Positions 1-11,408 of a stretch of DNA of 64,000 nucleotides are shown piece after piece. Source of the stretch: Tetrapyrgos nigripes. Lineage: Eukaryota > Basidiomycota > Agaricomycetes > Agaricales > Campanellaceae. The stretch spans positions 62,001 through 126,000 of the forward strand of contig JAACJM010000035.1 in assembly GCA_013368315.1 (NCBI GenBank), written 5' to 3'. Both the position numbers and the translations under genes were made by a program. The notes beneath the pieces were generated by a model. It worked only from the letters and a program-made list of their open reading frames with translations, did not search any database and was not told the DNA's origin. Every line of letters begins with the position of its first letter. The stretch's first letter is position 1.

Positions 1-585
1 TTCCTGCTGTAGTCGCATGAATGCCTTTTCGCCACCTTCCCCGTATATCGGCGACATGCTGACACCGAAAATTCCCATCAAGCAATAAGCTTCGTCTTCT
101 GGCCTCGTCGTCTTGCGATGCGCCGCCCATGACATCATCTTCTGAGCTACACTGTACTCGTCGATAGGACAGTCCTCCAAAACATCGATCGGGATAGTAG
201 TGACGACTGAGATGACATCCCGCAAGCTCCACCGTGTCCCAATCTTCGTCCAATCTCTATCAAAGAATAAAATGAACTCGGGCGCCACCTGCAACGTCCA
301 ACCTCTCGTGAACCATTTACTTCTGTTGAAGTCTGACGCGGGGTTTTTAGGATGCAGCTTTCCAGAAACATCGAAGAGGTAGACATAGTAAACTACGGCG
401 TCCGCGTAGTACTGGTACCTGGAATTGATGGCCTCTGAAAGTTCTGTGCTGCTTTCCTTATTTATGCAGCATGAGTCAATCCAGATCCAATCAAAAGCGC
501 TATTCCGAGCATGGAAACAGGCATGGACGACCTTCGTGCAGCCTCTCTTCAGTTTCGTAGGAGGGAGGAAGGCTTGAATATCAAA
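1..585 (-). pseudogene. HET-domain protein gene fragment (copy 1)
   Basis: The reverse strand is closely similar to the N-terminal half of the HET gene at 11409-13489 (position 1 matches 12731). Indels relative to that copy are multiples of three (a 3-nt insertion near 150 and a 6-nt loss near 288), so the frame stays open to the window edge. Recognisable pieces are the cysteine-rich core around DSCCINKESSAELSEA, the WTLQE region and the PEDEAYCLMGIFGVSM segment. Similarity stops near 585, so about the first 40 residues, including the start and the LSHTWED motif, are missing. The MYQYY methionine has become Arg. HET domains act in non-self recognition and regulated cell death in fungi. This piece is the truncated end of an upstream repeat unit and is unlikely to be functional alone. 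Confidence 0.8.
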
Positions 586-672
586 AGACCTCCAGCCGGA
601 CATGATGCATGATGTTGCCCCGGAAGCCCAGACAGGGACTAGACGCGGGCTTTACCTTTCCCAGGATAGCTG

Positions 673-2830
673 ATGACCTCATCCTCCACCTTCGCGCTCG
701 TCGTCGTCCACGTCGCTGCCGTCCAATGCAATGTCTCTAATCCTCATCGACTCTTCCACGACTCACTCAACAACCAAGTCGTGTTGTACAACACCACCTT
801 CCCCTTCCCTTCAAACCCACACACCTCACGACGAAAACGCCAAATTCCCATCCACCCAACATCCACCTACCAGTCCCACTCAACCGTCTTTCCCCCCAAC
901 TCCATGACAGAAGGTTACTTTGACGCATTTTTTGGGTAGAGAGGAAGTTGGGTATGGGGGCTAATGGGAGTGTGTTTTTGTGTCAGCGTGTTTTGGCGAG
1001 TGTTCTTGTTCTTGTCCTCCCGAGGCCCAGCGCTACATACCTTTCGTACCTTTCTACCTAGTACTACTCCACTCTACTCGTTTATGAATCACTAACTCGT
1101 CTCATGTCCTTTGTCTTTACAGGACAACCCCCTAGACCGCTTCGCCGTCAAAAAAATCGCCGTTAGACAATCCCATATGTATCTCTTACAAACTTTAAGA
1201 GAGGTAAAACTCTTGGAAAAGTTGCATCATCCGAATATTGTTGCGTATCAGTGAGTGTTGCCTTTGTTCTTTGTCTACGTCTTCGCTTCTCGTCTTCGTT
1301 GTCTTTGTGTTTGTTTCTCGTCCGTGTCTGTGTTTGCGTTTGCGTATTTTTGCTTTGTTTTATTCCAAACCCTCATGTTAATGCTCATACTAATACTAAC
1401 CACCTTCCCCCACATAGCCACTCCTGGCTCGAACCAACCCAATTCTCCCCATTCGGTTCATGCGTACCCACATTACTCGTCTTAATGCAATGGGCTGAGG
1501 GGGGGTCGTTGGATGATTTTATAGAGGGGCGTTTACAGGGAAGACGTGGTGTCGAAGGGGGTTTACGCGGTGGAGGCGTTATGAGGGGAGGGGGACGGGG
1601 GTATAAAGGAAGAGGTACTAAAGGGAAAGGGCTGAATGGGAACGGGAATGAGGCAAGACGAAGAGTTTTGGGTTTGGAGTTGAAACGTAGACAACCGAGT
1701 GGAGGAAGAGGACGAGGGGGAGAGACAAAAGCAGAAGAAGCAGAAGGGGTTGGAGATGGGGATGGGGATGGGGACGGAGATACAGGGAGAGACAGAAGCT
1801 GAAAAGATGAAACACCCATATAAGACCAAGACCTTTCAAAAACTCCCTCTTCTCCGACATCGTCTCTGGTCTTGACTTTTTACATAGTAGGAACGTGTGA
1901 GATTTGGGTATGAAACCTGGGAATGTTTTGTTGAGGTTTGACCACGGGTACGGTTATGGATATGGGGAGGGGGGGGGGGGGGGGTTTACCGCTGGGCATG
2001 TCGTCTCGGTCTCGATCGTTTTCGTTTGCTCAACATCAAACGCCAACGCGAGGCTGAGTCTGAGACTGAGGAGTTGAGTGGGATAGTTGGGAAGGACAAG
2101 GGGGACGACTGGGATGGGTTTGAAGACAACGATGAAGATGCGTGGAGACCTGAGTGGGGACTCGTACCCAGAGGGATGCTTTCCGATTTTGGAACACCTA
2201 GGGAGGAAGTTGTGGGTAAGTATAGTAATAAAGGCAAGGGGGAAGGGAAGGGGGAAGACGAAGAGGGAGAAGAGGAAGGGGAAAGAAAAAGAACGGGGAA
2301 TACAGGGACGTTGGAGTATACTGGTGAGTTGACGACATTTGGGGTTACGATTTGAAGAGTTTTACGACTTCACGAGCTATTTTGTGGCACTGGTTGCCAG
2401 TTCTGCGTGTCTGCGAGTCTTTGTCGTTTTTGTTTTTGCCTTTCACCTCTCTTACTCGAAAAAAGCTCGTGTCTTTTTATTTCTATTTCTATTTCGATAG
2501 CGGTTTTCTTTCCCTTTCGTTTTGTTTCTTCTTTGGGTTGAGATTTTTATTTATTTTATTTCATCTTCGTTTCGAGTTTCGAGTTTTTTTGTCTGTTTAC
2601 TGACGTGCATCCCTCTCTCCTCTTGTCTCTGTCTTTGACTTTGAAGCTCCCTGAATCCATCCCGTCATACATATACTCCCAACCCGGGTTTGGGTCCACT
2701 ACCCACCCTCACATCCCCAATGTCAACGGTGGCATCTCCGTGCACCAGACATGTGGTCCCCAGGCGTGATCCTCCACAAGATGTTTTTTAGGTTGCCTTA
2801 GAGATACTTGATTTATTCGGTTTCGTCGGT
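673..2830 (+). pseudogene. IKS-type Ser/Thr kinase relic, copy A
   Basis: Kinase subdomains appear in order, separated by introns and a long low-complexity insert. They are the Gly-rich loop region near 911-985, FAVKKIAV (beta-3 lysine) near 1140, LREVKLLEKLHHPNIVAY (alpha-C glutamate) near 1195, a hinge LMQWAEGGSLDDF near 1483, LDFLHSRNV near 1873, SDFG near 2183, GTLEYT before a GTGAGT donor near 2315, and an ADMWSLGVIL-like segment near 2745. The long insert between the hinge and the catalytic loop is typical of IKS kinases. Damage is clear. A 1-nt deletion near 931 breaks the Gly-loop frame. In the catalytic loop there is a TGA stop, and the Asp of the HSD motif is replaced by Gly. A run of 16 G at 1969-1984 adds uncertainty. 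I call it a dead copy. Confidence 0.75.
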
Positions 2831-4330
2831 TGGAATCCTGTTCCTCCAGCCATAAGTATACCACCATGTTATAACTGTAGATTAAATGAAGAATTACATC
2901 CTCCGCCTCTATCTTCCTCCCCATATTCCATAGCTACCACCACATCAGTCGCTCATAGTACCAACAACGCCTCTTTCCTAACCAATTTCCCACATCCTCG
3001 TCCCGGCTTCACGACATCTGCAATAACGTCTTGAAACACACAACAACGTCCCGGATTCTCTGGCCTCCCTCGTCATCCAAAGACTTCTGCGAAGCCGAGT
3101 CAAACCCTCCAATAGTTCCGAGGCAGAGACATCATAAAATCTCACCTACACGCTCAAACGACCAGTCGCCGTCTCAACTACGCTCTGAGTCACCTTCTAT
3201 CCCTTTTACTTCACTTTGCCTTCCCGTAGCTCGTGTTCCCTCTCCTCAAAGACGTACTATACCTCCGAGTCATCCAAGGGGATCTTTACTCAACTTGTGT
3301 CGGGTTCTTGTAGGCTTCTATTCTCGAATTGTCTTTCGTGTGTGTACTGGACGTGATGGCAGAGCCTGACAGAAGCCTACCCTCAAGTAGTGATGATGTC
3401 GATGACATATGCACTCTACACCCTGTCTTCTACCTCAACTCGAACTGACCAGAAGTACATAACGCTTTCGATGGGCTATTTTCATTCTTTCCTCTGATTA
3501 TTTCATACGACCTCTTTTGGATCTCTTTCAGCACTATCATCAAAAGTTCTAATTACTCTCTTGGTCCTCTCTGATGACGACTGTGACCCAAGTCTCACAC
3601 ATCGGGAACCACTGTGATGTACACTTCTACGACTGCTCTGTGGTTTTGAGTTCAAAACCTTTCCTAGCTCTGCTCCGAGTCGCTGCTATTTCGATTACAT
3701 GTGACTCCCCCTTCTTTTACTTTTTCATGATACAGGATATAGAGGACCGTGCGTCTATATCCTCACTCTCCCTCACATTGCTTGAAGTAAACTTACCAGA
3801 GATATCCATCTCACCATAGCAATCTCCTGAGCTTTCAGACTGCAAGAGGACAAATCTGTCAGCGCTCTTGGGGGTGGTTTAGGTGAATTTCTTCAGAGTG
3901 TGTTGCCTGTATCTGGGTTTATTGATGTCATTTCGGTTTCTCCTTGTTTTTTTCTGCAACTCTCGCTTTCTCCGCATCCTCTCCATCTCGAGTTTTGCAT
4001 AAATCGCATTATTTCTCCCTCGCCTTCATGTTTTCTTTGACAATTTCCTTTCTCGTTTGTTCATCAAGCACCGACTGTTCATCTGAACCAACCTTAAACG
4101 TATGACCTTTACTCGCACCTCTCCCTCCAAGCGATGGATCCAGAAAGACATATGAGGAAGTAATGAGGATTTTGGATGGGGTTGTGATTTCCAGGGGGGT
4201 AATTCTTCGTTCTCGTCTGATGTACATGTCTGAAATGTCGGCAGTAATGTTACTACAGTCTTAATACTATTTGCTACATATGTTCTACCATGGATCAAGT
4301 TTTCAGCAAATGTATCATTTTTTTTGCAAT
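2831..4330. other. Non-coding stretch shared by both tandem units
   Basis: No gene is supported here. It is colinear with about 9746-11408 in unit 2 and presumably includes the decayed 3' end of the kinase relic, for example RRLNEELPPLPLSSSPYSI-like residues around 2875. Open frames in this stretch are short and interrupted, and are not shared between the two units. Confidence 0.6.
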
Positions 4331-6517
4331 CTATCGCCTTACTCTCCTGTTCCCCCTCTTCATCTCCTTCTCATCCACTGCATCGGAATCGTCCTTGACC
4401 CACTGAAAATGAAGCTGATGAAACGCCCGACCGAGCTCTGTTGCAGGTCCAATCCAGACTCTCAGCTTTCTGTTATTAATGGTGGCTGTTTCAGAGGTCT
4501 GATTGTACAGATCTTTCCTTGACTGAAGACTGGCCCGGACATCGTCAGTACTTTTGCCGTTGAAAGTAATGTGCGTCCTTGGGAATGATTGGTGAAATCC
4601 AACTCCTCCTCCTCCAACAGCAACGTGACAAGTGGGTGGCCCCCCCTGCTCAGTCCCCTTCCCTTTCCTCTTGTCCCTTCTTTCTGTTTCCGAATCTGTT
4701 TCCGAATCCGTTTCCGAATCCGTTTCCCAATACATTTCCGAATCCGAGTCCAAATCCGGTGAAAACCTCCACCATTTCTCCCGTTTGGTGTACTTCAATA
4801 CGAGAAAATCTGAGTGGGGCACAGTAAAACATCCACATGGCTCCCAACTTTGGCGTTCTTCCTCCGAGTCATACGACTTGAACCTCAATGGCACGAAGAA
4901 GTCCAGATCAGGAGGCACTGTCGTAGAGACGCCCTCGCTTCGAGAATCTTCTGGAGAGAGATAATCGACCTCAAAACCTATCTTTTCGTCCCCTCGCATC
5001 TCAAGACAAGCCGAGACAAAGCAATTGTTCGGCAATGGTCCCAGCATATAATCTGCCACTGGACGCCGTGTATCAATGGAATCAACTCTTTTGTCCCCAA
5101 TCCACAAGGAGTAGTCCCACCAGGGATCAAAAAACTCTCCTTCTTTATGAAAGCCAAGTGTAAAAGCCTTCCTTTTGGACAGAAATTTGTAAGTCAAAGT
5201 AGTGCAATGCATATCAGTGTTCTTGAACCCAACCGAGAATTCGGTGGAGATTGAGGCTCCCAGTGGCGGTCGAGAGCAAACAAAGTGCCGTGCGGAAGGG
5301 AGAATGGACACGACGGTCTTGTGAGCAGCGGGAATACTGGTTCTGCTCTCCCTAAGAATTGGTTGCTCTCTGACAGTGAGCTCCCGCACATCATTGAGAG
5401 TGGGGGGTGCAGATCCCAAGACTGTACTTTTTGAGTTATACCGGGTGTAATAACCACCAGTTGTCCTCCGGAGATATACAGACACGTAACTGCCATCGAT
5501 TGTTTGACAGTTTAGGGATGCAAGGAAGATTTCGGAGGAGGAACCGAAGTTTTCGAGAGGAAGATGGATATGAAGACCGTTGTTATTAAAGGAATATGAT
5601 GATGGACTGTTGCCGATAATGGCATCCGTACTAGATGCCCGAACCCGACCAGAATATCTGAATTCGGACGGAGATCTGGCTAGTAGTCCCCGTTGTCCCC
5701 ATTCTATTTTTATATCATCAGAAATCCAAGCGAAAATACTCCGATCATCCGAAACCCGGATAATTTCCTGCTGTAGTCGGATGAATGCTTTTTCGCCACC
5801 TTCCCCATATATTGGCGACATGCTGACACCAAAAATTCCCATCAAGCAATAAGCTTTGTCTTCTGGCCTTGTCGTCTGCCGAAACGCTGCCCACGACATC
5901 TTCTGAGCTACACTGTACTCGTTGATCAAATCTCCCTCGAAAACATTGATTGGGATAGTAGTGATGACTGAGATGAGATCCCGTAAACTCCACCGCGTCC
6001 CAATCTTCGTCCAATCTCTATCAAAGAACGAAATGTACCTGGGTGCCAGTAGCTCCTGCAACGTCCAACCTCTCCTGAACCATTTACTTTTCTTGAAGTC
6101 AGACTTGGGATTTCTAGGATGAAGCTTTCCGGAAACATCAAAGAGGTAGACGTAGCAAACTACGGCGTCCTCGTAGTACTGGTACATGGAATTGATCGCC
6201 TCTGAAAGCTCAGCACTGCTTTCCTTGTTGATGCAGCACGAGTCAATCCAGATCCAATCAAAAGCGTTACTCCGGGCACGGACACAGGCTTGGACGACCT
6301 TCTTGTAGCCCTTCTTGCGTTGCGCACGAGGGACGAAGGCTTGAATGTCATTGTAGGTGAGCTGCCGGCCGTTGCAGGTATCAGCAAGGGTAGTGATGTT
6401 CTGGATGTCCTGGAAGGTGACCTCTTCATCCTCCCAGGTATGAGAGAGAATGGCGTAGCACGGGATTTCGTCAAAGAATTCCTGGAGTCTGAGGGTTTTC
6501 GTGTTTAGGAGACGCAT
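4331..6517 (-). CDS. HET-domain protein, copy 2 (intact, 728 aa)
   Basis: A single uninterrupted frame starts at ATG 6517 with MRLLNTKTL. The N-terminal HET domain (about residues 20-200) shows YAILSHTWEDEEVTFQDI, then WIWIDSCCINKESSAE, WFRRGWTLQELLAP, FFDRDW and RPEDKAYCLMGIFGV. This is the hallmark set of basidiomycete HET proteins. The rest is the variable C-terminal region found after HET domains in this clade. Near residue 605 there is a tandem acidic repeat based on SETD, encoded by a 12-bp repeat, followed by RRDKRKGKG. HET proteins trigger incompatibility or cell-death responses; the partner and trigger cannot be read here. The gene is the only intact HET copy in the window. Its start context is conserved with copy 3. 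Confidence 0.85.
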   Translation of the reverse strand: MRLLNTKTLRLQEFFDEIPCYAILSHTWEDEEVTFQDIQNITTLADTCNGRQLTYNDIQAFVPRAQRKKGYKKVVQACVRARSNAFDWIWIDSCCINKESSAELSEAINSMYQYYEDAVVCYVYLFDVSGKLHPRNPKSDFKKSKWFRRGWTLQELLAPRYISFFDRDWTKIGTRWSLRDLISVITTIPINVFEGDLINEYSVAQKMSWAAFRQTTRPEDKAYCLMGIFGVSMSPIYGEGGEKAFIRLQQEIIRVSDDRSIFAWISDDIKIEWGQRGLLARSPSEFRYSGRVRASSTDAIIGNSPSSYSFNNNGLHIHLPLENFGSSSEIFLASLNCQTIDGSYVSVYLRRTTGGYYTRYNSKSTVLGSAPPTLNDVRELTVREQPILRESRTSIPAAHKTVVSILPSARHFVCSRPPLGASISTEFSVGFKNTDMHCTTLTYKFLSKRKAFTLGFHKEGEFFDPWWDYSLWIGDKRVDSIDTRRPVADYMLGPLPNNCFVSACLEMRGDEKIGFEVDYLSPEDSRSEGVSTTVPPDLDFFVPLRFKSYDSEEERQSWEPCGCFTVPHSDFLVLKYTKREKWWRFSPDLDSDSEMYWETDSETDSETDSETERRDKRKGKGTEQGGPPTCHVAVGGGGVGFHQSFPRTHITFNGKSTDDVRASLQSRKDLYNQTSETATINNRKLRVWIGPATELGRAFHQLHFQWVKDDSDAVDEKEMKRGNRRVRR
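4687..4740. repeat. 12-bp coding minisatellite in HET copy 2
   Basis: Units of the CCGAATCCGTTT type (plus strand) repeat about four times and encode an acidic Ser-Glu-Thr-Asp run on the minus strand. The paralogue at 11409-13489 lacks most of this tract, so the repeat expanded or contracted after the copies separated. Confidence 0.8.
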
Positions 6518-6705
6518 GGAGTGTTAAGAGAGTGATATTTGATACCCTGTATAGTCCAGGTCAGATTATGAGCCCAGGATAAGGATAAAGGCAGGCTTAC
6601 AATGGAAAGGAAGGGAAAGAAGACGAACCGTAAGCGTCGTTACCTGTGAGGCCACTTTAAAGCGGGATGAACACGTGTTCCTCATGCCAGACATCCTGTG
6701 AACAG

Positions 6706-7249
6706 ACTGTCATTAGTGAATGGCTTGATGAAGCTACCACTGCTTAGGCTTCGAAATGCGGTTACAGCTCTGTTTCTCCTCCGTGATCATGAATAGGATA
6801 AATAGGATAAATAGGACTGGATTGTACTTGGAGTAATGAAGCAATGGATCCAGCGTTTGTTGATACAGATACAGATACACCAAGCAAGAAAAGTCTCAAA
6901 GCAGAAGCCGACCTCTGAGGAAGAAGATTGAAGAAGAAACTCTCCGAGCTGGATCTAACATAAGTATGCATGGCATGTTTCGTAAAGTGCGTACCAATGA
7001 AGCGTGATGAGTGTGATGAGTGACAATCCACATAACCTTGAGTCTTGTAAGAATGAATAAATGAATGAACGGATAACTGCGGGTGAGGGTGCGGGTGTTT
7101 TGTTTTCTGTAGGTTTCCGATATATGTATTCTATATCAATTACCACTTACGAGAGCCTCTGACTTTGTAGACCGTAGCCAGAAACATCAACAAAACAAGG
7201 ACGGAACTCACGGAGCTGGTACTAACAATACTAGATGTCGTAGTTGACC
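6706..7249. other. Spacer between tandem units; nothing recognised
   Basis: About 540 bp with no matching segment in the other unit. It contains short simple repeats (ATAGGATAAATAGGATAAA near 6790, GATACAGATACAGATACAC near 6865) and no supported gene. It lies upstream of HET copy 2 and may hold its distal promoter. Confidence 0.5.
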
Positions 7250-7317
7250 AAGCCTCAGAAGGGATGTGTCCAGACAGGGGCTAGACGCGGGCTTTTATCT
7301 TTCCCAGGATATAACCG

Positions 7318-9745
7318 ATGACCTCATCCTCCGCCTCGCGCTTGTCGTCGTCCACGTCGCCGCCGACATCGTCCAATGCAATGTCTCCCCGTCGACTCTG
7401 TCGCCGAGTGGCAACCAATCTTCCACGACTCATTCAACAACCAGGTCGTGCTGTACAATCCGTCTTCTCATGCTCTTACTATCCGTTCCGCTGTCCATGG
7501 CCAACGTCCTCCACATGTCCAACCGCATCCACCTCCACATCTACGTTGTCCGTATTGTAGAAGACCACTTCCAACGGGGTTTCGTGACTATGAGGATGAG
7601 TATGAGTATGAGTATGACGAGCAAGTAGGAATAGGACAAGCAAGGACCAGCAATTACTAAACGACGAATCCCCATCCACCTACCACTCCGACAACTGCCT
7701 TTCTCCCCAACTCCATGGTAGGAGGCTACTTTGACGCGTCTTTTCGGGTAGAGAAGAAATTGGGTATGGGGGCTAATGGGAGTGTGCTTTTGTGTCAGCA
7801 TATTTTGGTGAGTGGACGAGTCCTTGTCCTCCTTCAGAGTCCGAGTCATACATAGCTTTCTACCTTTCTACCTTTCTATCTACTACTCTACCTACTCGTG
7901 TATGATGAATAACTAACTCATCTCATGTCCTTTGTCTTTACAGGATAACAACCCCTTAGGCTGCTTCGCCATCAAAAAAAGCGCAGTCGGTCACGTATCT
8001 CTTACAAACTTTGAGAGAGGTAAAGGTTTTGGAAAAGTTGCATCATCCGAATATTGTTGCGTATCTGTGAGTGTTGGCTTTGTTCTTTGTTCTTTGTCTA
8101 CGTCTCCGCTTCTCGTCTTCGTCTTCGTCTGCGTTTCCCGTTTCTCGTCTGTGTCTGCGTCTGCGTCTGCGTCTGCGTCTTATTCCTTCATTCCTTTATT
8201 CCAAGCCCTCATGTTAACGCTAACGCTAACTAACCACTTCCTCTCCACTTTCCCCACCACATACATCTTGCCACTCCTGGCTCGAACCCACCCAATTCTC
8301 CTCATTCGGTCCACGTGTACCCATGTTACACGTATTGATGCAATGGGTTGATAGGGGGTTGTTGGATGATTTCATAGAGAGGCGTATATGGGGTTTTTCT
8401 AAAGGGAAAGGGCTGAACGGGAACGGGAATGGGGCAAGAGGAGGTTTGAACCGTGGACGTGGACGTGGACGGCCGAATGGAGAGACAGAGACAAAAGCAG
8501 AAGGCGAAGGGCAAGGGCAAGGCGATAGGGAAGCAGAAGCAGAAGGCGAATTGGAGAGACAGAAGCTGAGAAAACATGCATTTGGGGCGAGGGTGAGGAA
8601 ACAAAGAGAGAGGGAAAGGGACAGGGAAGGTGGTAGTCCATCGTGAGCTGCGTCAACATCCACGTCCACATTCACATCCACACAACGACAAAAACCCTAC
8701 CCCGAGTCCTCTTCCTTGTCCCCATCTCATCCTACTAACGGCTCTACACCCAATTCGTCCCGAAGAAAAGCTAAACCGAAACCATCCCCTCACAACCCAA
8801 AATTAAAACCAACCACAACCCATACAAGACTAAGACCTTTCAAAAACTCCCTCTTCTCTGACATCGTCTCTGGTCTCGACTTTTTACATAGTAGGAACGT
8901 GTTACATTCGGATATGAAACCTGGGAATGTTTTGTTGAGGTTTGACCATGGCCACGGACACGGGGAGGGGGGTTTACCACCGGGCATGTCGTCTCGGTCT
9001 CGATCGTTTTCGTTTTCTCAATGCCAAACGCCAACGCGAGGCTGAGTCTGAGGGTGAGCAGTATGATCTTGAGTACAAGTATGGGGATAGTTGGGAAGGA
9101 CAAAGGGGACGACTGAGATGGGTATGAAGATGGGTTTGAAGACAACATGAAGATGCGTGGAGACCTGAGTGGGGACTCGTACCCAGAGGGATGCTTTCGG
9201 ATTTTGGAACACCTAGGGAGGAGGTTGTGGGTATGTATAGTAATAAAGGCCAGGGGGAAGGGAAGGGGGAAGACGAAGAGGGAGAAGGGGAAGGGGAAAG
9301 AAAAAGAACGGTGAATACAGGGACGTTGGAGTATACTGGTGAGTTGACGACGTTTGGGGTTACGATTTGAAGAGTTCTACGACTTCACGAGCTGTTTTGT
9401 GGCACTGGTTGCCAGTTCTGCGAGTCTGCGAATCTTTGTCGTTTTCGCTTTTGCCTTTCACCTCTCTTACGAGAAAAAAGCTTGTGTTTTTTTAAATTTC
9501 TATTTCTATTTCTATTTCGATAGCGGTTTTCTTTCCTTTTCGTTTCGTTTCGTCTTTTGGTTGAGATTTTTATTTAATCTTCGTTTCGAGTTTCGAATTT
9601 TTTTGTCTGTTTACTGACGTGCACCCTACCCCTCGCCCCCTTAACAAAAGCAGCAGACATGTGGTCCCTAGGTGTGATTCCCCACAAGATGCTGTTTTTT
9701 AGGTTACTTTGGAGGTATTTGATTTCTTCGGTTTCGTAGGTTGGA
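7318..9745 (+). pseudogene. IKS-type Ser/Thr kinase relic, copy B
   Basis: This copy retains the IKS N-terminal segment WQPIFHDSFNNQVVLYN and a CPYCRRPLP Cys pair near 7545. The Gly-rich loop follows (KLGMGANGSVLLCQHIL, near 7755), then FAIKK near 7965, LREVKVLEKLHHPNIVAY near 8005, MQWVDRGLLDDF near 8341 and a long Lys/Glu/Gly-rich insert. The catalytic loop NVLHSDMKPGNVLL is intact near 8897, and the DFG near 9195. The exon around the beta-3 lysine is 8 nt shorter than in copy A, which shifts the frame between FAIKK and the alpha-C helix. The catalytic Asp and DFG survive, unlike copy A, but the frameshift means it cannot encode a normal kinase. Confidence 0.75.
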
Positions 9746-11408
9746 ATCCTGTTCCTCTAGCCATAAGTATACCACCTTGTTATAACCGTAGACTAAATGA
9801 AGAACTACCTCCTCTACCTCTATCTTCCTCCCCATATTCCATAGCTACCACCACAACGGTCGCTCATAGTACCAACAACGCCTCTTTCCTAATTCCCCAC
9901 ATCCTCGTGCAATAACGTCTTGAAACATACAACACCGTCCCGGCCTCCCTCGTCATCCAAAGACTTTTGCGAAACTGAGTCAAGACCAGCAATAGTTCCG
10001 AGGCAGGCATAATAAAATCTCACCTACACGCTCAAATGACCAGTCGCTGTCTCAAGTACGCTCTGAGTCACCTTATATCTCCTCTATTTGACTTTGCCTT
10101 CCCGTAGTTTGTGTTGCCTGTCCTCAAAGCCGTACTATACCTCCGGGTCATCCAAGGGGATCTTTACTCAACTTGCGTTGGGTTCTTGTAGGCCTCTATT
10201 CTCGAATTGTCTTTCGTGTGTGTACTGGACGTGAGGGCAGAGCCCGACGGAAGCCTGCCCTCAAGTAGTGATGATGTCGACGACATATGCACTCTACACC
10301 CTGTCTTCGACCTCAACTCGAACTGACCAGAAGTACATAGCGCTTTTGGTGGGCTATTTCCATTGTTATTATTTTATGCGACCTCTTTTGGACCCCTTTC
10401 AGAACTATCATCAAAAGTTCTTATTATTCTCTTGGTCCTCTCTGATGACGACCGTGACCCACGTCTCAAACTTCGAAAACCACTGTGGCGTGCACTCCCA
10501 CAACTGCTCTGTGTCTTGAGTTCAAAACCTTTCTTAGCTCTGCTCTGAGTCGCAACTATTTTCGGTTACATGCGACTCCCCCTTCTTTGCTTTTTCATGA
10601 CACAAGATATAGAGGACCATGCATCTATATATCCTCACTCCCCCTCTCGTTGTTCAAAGTAAACTTCCCAGAGATATCCATCTCACCATAGCAATCTGTT
10701 GAGCTTTCAGGCTGCGAAAGCCTAAAGGATAAATCCGTCAGTGCTCTTGGTGGTGGTTTACTAAGGTGAATTTCTTCAGAGCGTGTTACCTGTATCTGGG
10801 TTTATTGATGTCTTTTTGCTTTCTCCTTCTTTATTTTTACAGCTCTCGCTTTCTCCACAACCCCACCACCTGGAGTCTTGCATAAATCGCATTATTTCTC
10901 CTTCGCCTTTTATTAACAATTTCCTTTTTTTGTTCATCCTCGCACTATCCTTCTTGCCTTTATCATTAAGCACCGACCGTTCGTCTGAAGACGAGCCATC
11001 CTTGAACCAACCTTAAGAGTACGACCTTTACTCACACCTCGCTCCCCAAGTGGTGGACCCAAAAAGACATATGAGGAAGTAATGAGGATTTTGGATGGGC
11101 CTGTGGAGGCGAGCTGTTGAGTATTGGCAGAAGAGAAGAAAGACAGGACTCCGTTGGAATCACGTCAATCACTTGTCAATCTTGGTGCAATGATGAAAGG
11201 TTGGCGAGCTCGCTTTGGTGAGGTGGTGCAGTACTTCATGTCCGATTCCCAAAACAACTGAATGATTTGTGATTTCCAGGGGGTAATTCGTCGTTCTCAC
11301 CCGATGTATATATCTGAAACGTACGTAGTAATATTACTACCGTCTTTGTACCATTTGCTACATATGTTCTACTTCAGCGAATGAAACATTTCTTTGCAAT
11401 CTATCGCT
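9746..11408. other. Non-coding stretch of unit 2
   Basis: Matches 2831-4330 with substitutions and indels. About 170 bp near 11098-11270 are absent from unit 1, where the flanks GGATGGG and TTGTGATTTCC lie next to each other. I could not find clean target-site duplications around the extra block, so whether it is an insertion in unit 2 or a deletion in unit 1 is open. No supported gene. Confidence 0.55.

Larger units (their letters stand above)
605..6705. repeat. Tandem segmental duplication, unit 1 (kinase relic + HET gene)
   Basis: This block matches about 7250-13678 in the same order and orientation: the GACTAGACGCGGGCTTT start, the IKS-type kinase relic, a shared 3' non-coding stretch, then an oppositely oriented HET gene with its 5' flank. 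The shared HET 5' flank includes AAAGCGGGATGAACACGTG, at about 6660 and 13635. Divergence is obvious by eye: many substitutions, small indels, and an extra block of about 170 bp in unit 2. The duplication is therefore not recent. The HET piece at 1-585 shows that at least one more unit lies upstream. Confidence 0.85.

Noticed and set aside
1251..1860. Overlapping open frames on both strands (Leu/Phe/Ser-rich, Arg/Gly-rich, Pro/Ser-rich).
   Set aside because: They are frames of the low-complexity kinase insert and intron. The same happens at 8226-8681 and 28900-29187, and composition explains them all.
1969..1984. The 16-G run as a G-quadruplex regulatory site.
   Set aside because: It lies in a decayed kinase exon, the sister copy has a shorter run, and slippage or sequencing error explains it better.
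4579..5254. Plus-strand frames opposite the HET gene.
   Set aside because: They lack homology to anything recognised and are shadows of the conserved minus-strand HET frame.
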